From the NCBI GenBank assembly GCA_964509075.1, contig CAZDWC010000002.1, positions 248,001 to 312,000 on the forward strand: 64,000 nt of DNA. The letters run 5' to 3'. Each line of letters opens with the position of its first letter. Positions within the stretch are counted from its first letter, which is position 1. The DNA comes from UBA7239 sp964509075 (lineage in GTDB: Bacteria > Pseudomonadota > Gammaproteobacteria > Pseudomonadales > UBA7239). The notes below the pieces were generated by a model. The model made no database searches. It was not told where the DNA came from and saw only the letters and a program-made list of their open reading frames with translations. Shown one piece after another: positions 59,761 to 64,000 of the stretch. Position numbers and translations under genes: made by a program.

Positions 59761-60567
59761 ATGGACGGTTATGAGAATCACGAAATCCCGGAAGGTATTA
59801 ACGTCACTCCGGAACATCCGCTGAAAGAATTTGCTCAGCTGGTCATCGGGCTGACTGTTCTTCTGGTTGCGCTGGCATGGGGGCTATCCCGGTTGGGCGC
59901 CTACGCGGCACGCCACCTGAGCATCGAACAGGAAGCGGCACTGGCACAAACCCTGTTGCCTGTTCTGCAGCAAGAAACAAATACCGGATCTGCTGCAAAT
60001 GAGAAGCGCGAACAGCTGCAAGCGCTCGCAACGCGTTTGGCGAGGCACATGGCGCTGCCTGCAGCTCTCCCCATCTCCGTCCATTACAGCCCTGATACTG
60101 TCGTGAATGCCATGGCCACGCTCGGCGGTCATATCGTGGTCTATCAGGGCTTGCTCGATGCCACAAAAGACAGTGAAATTGCGCTGGCCATGGTGATGGC
60201 GCACGAGCTGGCACACATCCAGTACCGACACCCGGCAACAGCACTGGGCCGTGGCTTTGCTGTCATGCTGTTGCTCAGCAGTGTTGCCGGCCTGGGCGAC
60301 AATGTGATGCAAGGCTGGGCAAACAATATCGGCACCCTGACTGTACTGCGTTACAGCCGCGAACAGGAAATGGATGCCGATGCCTTGGCGCTGGAAACGG
60401 TTTATCGCGAATACGGCACAGTCAATGGCGCAGAGATTTTCTTCACGCACGTCGCCGCAACAGACAAATGGTTAACACCGCCCGCGATGTTAAGCACTCA
60501 CCCGGCTACCGAAGAACGCATCCAGAATATTCGCTCGTTTGCGGCTAGAAAATCAGGCACGCAATAA
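59761..60567 (+). CDS. M48 family metallopeptidase
   Basis: A 268-residue membrane-bound zinc protease: one N-terminal helix (LVIGLTVLLVALAWGL, about 27-42), then the catalytic motif H148-E149-L-A-H152 in AMVMAHELAHIQYRH and third ligand E203 in SREQEMDADA. The domain faces the cytosol or periplasm depending on topology. ATG 59761 has no good ribosome site, so it may depend on the upstream gene. The YbjQ/YbjQ/M48 grouping suggests membrane quality control. Confidence 0.9.
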   Translation: MDGYENHEIPEGINVTPEHPLKEFAQLVIGLTVLLVALAWGLSRLGAYAARHLSIEQEAALAQTLLPVLQQETNTGSAANEKREQLQALATRLARHMALPAALPISVHYSPDTVVNAMATLGGHIVVYQGLLDATKDSEIALAMVMAHELAHIQYRHPATALGRGFAVMLLLSSVAGLGDNVMQGWANNIGTLTVLRYSREQEMDADALALETVYREYGTVNGAEIFFTHVAATDKWLTPPAMLSTHPATEERIQNIRSFAARKSGTQ

Positions 60568-60592
60568 GCGCCAATACGCTCTTTCAAGGCCG

Positions 60593-61093
60593 TCAGGCCC
60601 GGCCTTCCAGAATGCGCTTGTAGTGCTGCAACCAGCGCTTGAAGGTGAGCTCCATAAAGAAACGCGACACCGGCGCAAACAGCGCGCCGATGCCGGTGAC
60701 CTGTATCGCCACCGTCCACTTCAGTCGCGTGGTCTGGCCGTTGTTGAGCACGGTGATCTCGTAGTTCTCGGCAAAGGATTCAATGCCCGAGAGCGTCGCC
60801 TCTTCCACATAGAACGCCACTTGTACATTCGGCTTCCAGATGAAAAAGTTTTCCTTCACCGCCTGCCCGCCGAACAGATGCACCGTGCGTTTTGCGCCGG
60901 GGCCGTAAGGCTGCGGGCTGGTCCACTCCACCTTTTTCAGCGCCGGCGCCCACTGCGTCCACACCACATCGCCGGCCAGTGTTTCCATCAGCTTTTCCGG
61001 CGGACAGTTCGCTTCCATACTGGCACTGGCAATCAGGTTGGCCGTGCGGAAGAAACTTTCATCTATCGGTTTCAGCGGTTTGAACGTTGCCAT
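60593..61093 (-). CDS. SRPBCC-family protein
   Basis: A 166-residue START/Bet v1-like lipid-binding fold protein: LIASASMEANCPPEKLMETL, ALKKVEWTSPQPYGPGAKRT and a C-terminal long helix. AAGGAT precedes ATG 61093. It follows the P450 gene by 44 bases, so the two are probably one transcript. May bind or present the P450 substrate. Confidence 0.82.
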   Translation of the reverse strand: MATFKPLKPIDESFFRTANLIASASMEANCPPEKLMETLAGDVVWTQWAPALKKVEWTSPQPYGPGAKRTVHLFGGQAVKENFFIWKPNVQVAFYVEEATLSGIESFAENYEITVLNNGQTTRLKWTVAIQVTGIGALFAPVSRFFMELTFKRWLQHYKRILEGRA

Positions 61094-61137
61094 GTCGGTA
61101 TCCTTGCGTGCTCTGGTTTCAAGGTCTGGTTTCAAGA

Positions 61138-62406
61138 TCAGGTTTCAGGATCGAAGGCAATATTCATCGATTTGATCGCCGGAATAAAGTTCGATACCAG
61201 ATTGTGCGGTGCACTGAGCAGGCGCGGGTTGCGCAGGCGCGGAATGATTTCACTGAACATCACGTTCAGTTCCTTGCGCGCCAGATGCGAACCGAGACAG
61301 AAGTGCTGGCCGACACCAAAGGTGCGGTGCTCATTGCGCAGGTTGGGCATGCGGCGCGCGCGGGTGACATCAAACACCTCGGCATCATCGCCGAAAATTT
61401 CCGCTTCGTGATTCACCGACGGGTAGTACATGCGCACGATGTCGCCTTTCTTCACATCCATGTCGCCCACTTTCACATCCTGTTTCGCTGTGCGCTGCAT
61501 GAAATTGAAAGATGGATAGAAGCGCAGGATTTCCTCGATGGCATCCGGAATCAGCGAAGGATCGTCGATCAGCATCTGCAGTTGTTGCGGATGCTCGATC
61601 AACAGACGCATACCGTGACTGGTGGCTGTGCGCGTGGTTTCCACGCCGCCGGCGATCAGGATCAGGAAGAAGGTGCAGAATTCGAATTCGTTCAGGCATT
61701 CGCCGTCCACTGCACCGTTCAGCAACGCATCCAGCACCGAACCTTTGGTCGGGTTGATCTTGTGTTGCACAGCAAGATTCATCGCGATTTCGAAAATCTG
61801 TGCCGCTGCCGCCTGACCCATCTCCGGCGTCTGGCCGATTTCCGGATCGTCCATGCCGATCATGATGTCGACCAGATCGGAAAATTTCTGGCGATCATCC
61901 GATGGCATTTCCATCAGCGCGCAGATCACGAACAGCGGCATTTCGGCGGCGATTTCACTGACAAATTCGCATTCGCCTTTCTTCGCCACCTTGTCGATGA
62001 TGGCTTTCGCATACTGCTTCATCATCGGTTCGAGCGAATCCACAGCTTTTGCGGTAAACGCATTGCGCACCACGCGGCGGTACTTGATGTGATCCGGCGG
62101 GTCCATGTTGATGATCAGCTGGCGCATGATCTCGATGGCGGACGGGTCGTCACCGCCCGGCTGCGGATGGGCAAGGTTTTCGCTCGACGAAAACAGATCC
62201 GGGTTCTTGGACACGAAGTCGAGATCGTCGCGCTTGGTCACCGCCCAGAAGCTGGTGTTGCGGATGGTGTCATCCTGCAAGGACACCGGGCATTTTTCGC
62301 GCAGGGTCTTGAAGGCATCGAAGGGTACGCCCTTGCCCATGCGCTCGGGGTTCATCAGATCAAACTGGAACGGACATTTCTCGGTCATTGCGCTGTTATC
62401 AACCAT
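61138..62406 (-). CDS. cytochrome P450
   Basis: A 422-residue soluble class I P450. I-helix motif AGGVETT, K-helix EEILRFYP (ExxR) and heme loop FGVGQHFCLGSHLAR with C370. Length and the long ESIPHF-like substrate region resemble bacterial CYP steroid/fatty-acid hydroxylases, but the exact CYP family cannot be told. No ferredoxin is adjacent. Divergent from a TetR gene; SRPBCC gene follows. Confidence 0.92.
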   Translation of the reverse strand: MVDNSAMTEKCPFQFDLMNPERMGKGVPFDAFKTLREKCPVSLQDDTIRNTSFWAVTKRDDLDFVSKNPDLFSSSENLAHPQPGGDDPSAIEIMRQLIINMDPPDHIKYRRVVRNAFTAKAVDSLEPMMKQYAKAIIDKVAKKGECEFVSEIAAEMPLFVICALMEMPSDDRQKFSDLVDIMIGMDDPEIGQTPEMGQAAAAQIFEIAMNLAVQHKINPTKGSVLDALLNGAVDGECLNEFEFCTFFLILIAGGVETTRTATSHGMRLLIEHPQQLQMLIDDPSLIPDAIEEILRFYPSFNFMQRTAKQDVKVGDMDVKKGDIVRMYYPSVNHEAEIFGDDAEVFDVTRARRMPNLRNEHRTFGVGQHFCLGSHLARKELNVMFSEIIPRLRNPRLLSAPHNLVSNFIPAIKSMNIAFDPET

Positions 62407-62433
62407 TGGACTACTCTCCCGCCTTCAGATCGG

Positions 62434-62485
62434 TGTAAATTACAGGCATGTAAATTACGCCGCCAAAGAAGTTACAGGCAAGTAA
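62434..62485. promoter_or_regulatory. cluster of TTACA/TGTAA half-sites (TetR operator region)
   Basis: Half-sites: TGTAA 62434-62438, TTACA 62440-62444, TGTAA 62449-62453, TTAC 62455-62458, TTACA 62472-62476 and GTAA 62482-62485. TTACA-GGCA-TGTAA (62440-62453) is a perfect palindrome; TTACAGGCAAGTAA (62472-62485) is a 13/14 repeat of it. They fill the 88-base gap between P450 and tetR. Confidence 0.7.
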
Positions 62486-62494
62486 GATATTGCG

Positions 62495-63154
62495 ATGAGT
62501 CCATCCGGCAAGAGCACATCCAGCAAGAAAACATCCCGCGCGGCACGCCCGGCCAGCGGCCGTCCCGTGGGCAGCAACCGTGAAGCCACACTGGCGCGGC
62601 TGTTGCCGGCTGCGCGCCAGCACTTCGCCGAAAAGGGCTTTGCCCAGACCACGTTCAAGGATGTGGCCAGCAGCGTGGGGCTGACACACGCGGCGCTGTA
62701 TGCCTATTTCGCCAACAAGATCGAGCTCTACCTGGCCACACTGGCCGATACACAGGCGCTGCTGCTGCCCGATTACCAGCGCGCCATCGAGCAGGGCACC
62801 ACACTGCGCGAACGCATTGCCGGCATCCTGATGGCTTCAGCCGCCGCGCATGACCGCGACAGCTCCGTCACCGGTTTTCTCGCCGCCGTGCCTATCGAGA
62901 TTCGCCGCCACCCTGAATTGCGCGAACACCTGCTGGCATCCGGCAACGAGGTGTTCAACGCCTTGCGTAACATGTTTGACGAAGCACGCCAGCGCGGCGA
63001 ATTGCAGACTGCCGCCAGCGACGAAGACCTGATTTCCGTTTTTCTCGGCAGCGGCGTCGGCGTTGCCCTGTTTCAGTACGGCATACAAAGTGAATCGCTC
63101 ACGCAGGCGATGCAGCTGTATGTGTCATTGATCGAGGGAGTGCTGTTGCGTTGA
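62495..63154 (+). CDS. TetR-family regulator (P450 locus)
   Basis: A 219-residue regulator with a basic N-terminal tail (SGKSTSSKKTSRAARPAS), HTH (TTFKDVASSVGLTHAALYAY, near 60) and ligand domain. No ribosome site precedes ATG 62495. Divergent from the P450/SRPBCC pair, with an operator cluster ending nine bases before its start, which fits autorepression. Confidence 0.88.
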   Translation: MSPSGKSTSSKKTSRAARPASGRPVGSNREATLARLLPAARQHFAEKGFAQTTFKDVASSVGLTHAALYAYFANKIELYLATLADTQALLLPDYQRAIEQGTTLRERIAGILMASAAAHDRDSSVTGFLAAVPIEIRRHPELREHLLASGNEVFNALRNMFDEARQRGELQTAASDEDLISVFLGSGVGVALFQYGIQSESLTQAMQLYVSLIEGVLLR

Positions 63155-63213
63155 TGGCATGGGGCTGTTCATGCTAAAACAGCGCCAATAATGACAATAA
63201 GAGGGCATTCCCC

Positions 63214-63942
63214 ATGCAATCGAGTGCGCTGCAACCTCTGTGGGATTTCTTCCTGCAGCATTTCGGTGTGGAAGGAATTGCCAACCCGGCTTACTTGCTC
63301 ACAGCGGTTGTGATCGGCATTTATTTGCCGGGCATCGTGTTTTCCATTGTGGATGTGTTCATCACCAGGCGGCTCACGCTGAAGGAATGCTGGGCGGTGT
63401 ATTGGCGAGCGATGAAGTGGTACGGCTCGCTGTATCTGGTTGCGATGCCGCTGTTGCTGCTGTTCCCGTTTCCATTGCTACAGAACATTCCGCAAGAAGC
63501 GCCAAGCGTGTTTGAGTTCTGCAGGGACCTGCTGTTCTACTTCCTGCTCGGTGATTTCGTTTCCTATTTCTGGCACCGTTTTGAGCACCAGTGGCGCTGG
63601 TATATGAAAAACGTGCACTACTATCACCACATTGATTCACCACCGCTGTCGATCTGGACAGCGATGGTGGTGCATCCGATAGAAGGTGCGACAGTGTTCA
63701 TCTGTTTTCATCTATACGGAATCCTGTTCCCCATTCACCCACTGACTTTCGGTATCGCAGCATTTGCCGTTACGGCAGTCAACATGATCACGCATTGCAA
63801 TTACCGCCTGCCCGTATATGACTGGTTTTTTGCCACCGCGCGCTGCCACGACATCCACCACGCCAGCCGCAACCCGAAAAACATTTCCGTCATGCTCTCG
63901 GTCTGTGATCGCCTGTTCGGCACCTTCCATAAGGTTCCATAA
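63214..63942 (+). CDS. fatty acid hydroxylase/sterol desaturase family protein (third)
   Basis: A 242-residue di-iron membrane protein with three histidine clusters: HRFEHQWR, HYYHHIDS and CHDIHHASR. About five helices (LTAVVIGIYLPGIVF near the start). Shorter than the pair at 50-53 kb. GAGGG precedes ATG 63214. Co-directional with the upstream TetR gene, 60 bases away. Confidence 0.9.
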   Translation: MQSSALQPLWDFFLQHFGVEGIANPAYLLTAVVIGIYLPGIVFSIVDVFITRRLTLKECWAVYWRAMKWYGSLYLVAMPLLLLFPFPLLQNIPQEAPSVFEFCRDLLFYFLLGDFVSYFWHRFEHQWRWYMKNVHYYHHIDSPPLSIWTAMVVHPIEGATVFICFHLYGILFPIHPLTFGIAAFAVTAVNMITHCNYRLPVYDWFFATARCHDIHHASRNPKNISVMLSVCDRLFGTFHKVP

Positions 63943-64000
63943 AAATGGCTTCCAGATGAGAACAAGCCGCGCACCATGATCACTGCCAAAAAAATCCGCA

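Noticed and set aside
61087..62583. Plus-strand frame of 498 codons over the P450 gene
   Set aside because: The minus strand encodes a full P450 with heme, ExxR and I-helix motifs; the plus frame is its shadow.
63976..64000. Possible start of another plus-strand gene (ATG 63976, MITAKKIR)
   Set aside because: Only eight codons are visible and no ribosome site is clear, so it cannot be supported.

Overview
The window looks like a chromosomal segment of a free-living gammaproteobacterium of moderately high GC, most likely from the Pseudomonadales/Cellvibrionales side. The evidence is the order fMet-tRNA, rimP, nusA, infB, rbfA, truB, rpsO, pnp (the E. coli metY-nusA-infB order), a groESL operon behind a clear sigma-32-type promoter, AlaA, PdxB and Grx4 proteins of gammaproteobacterial type, and a Cpx-type two-component system with canonical CpxR boxes. 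The species cannot be named from the sequence alone. I see no plasmid, prophage, IS element or CRISPR array.

Layout. 1-4.5 kb (minus strand): a PhoH ATPase cut by the window edge, a 7TM-DISM hybrid histidine kinase, and a peroxiredoxin/monothiol glutaredoxin pair. 4.7-7.9 kb: one large secreted FG-GAP protein made of two copies of a seven-repeat (seven-bladed propeller) module. 8-19.6 kb: housekeeping and carbohydrate genes, namely an atypical SDR, an SbmA/YddA-type transporter whose nucleotide-binding domain has lost its Walker A lysine, a GH5 glucanase with an EEP-fold hydrolase, ComFB, ribosomal protein L31, malic enzyme, a tandem HAD-like protein, M18 aminopeptidase, a GT-C membrane glycosyltransferase and FxsA. 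19.6-31 kb: groESL, then the convergent pnp-to-fMet-tRNA translation operon with terminators at each break. 31-39.3 kb: an EAL protein, CysE, a YgiQ radical SAM protein, YhbY and a compact Rieske oxygenase/BASS transporter/globin operon.

39.3-45.6 kb is the most unusual region. A cpxRA locus, a divergent Spy/CpxP-like gene and an EF-hand gene (two perfect CpxR boxes) lie between a decayed copy of the carbamoyltransferase 5' end (about 39322-39425) and the intact carbamoyltransferase gene (43102). The intact gene heads a carbamoyltransferase/SxtJ/DUF5989 operon whose last gene encodes only 50 residues.

45.6-50.4 kb holds an SDR, alaA, two small proteins of unknown function, a CBS-pair protein and pdxB. 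50.4-64 kb is a lipid- or steroid-type oxidative accessory region: three di-iron fatty acid hydroxylase/sterol desaturase proteins, a cytochrome P450 with an SRPBCC partner, a deazaflavin-type nitroreductase-family protein, a PF10118 metal-dependent hydrolase, a HAB-mutase/StyC-like membrane isomerase and a 421-residue protein of unknown family. Three divergent TetR regulators each have palindromes in front of them. A YbjQ/YbjQ/M48 protease operon sits inside this region.

All functions are read from motifs, domain order and gene context. No database search was run.
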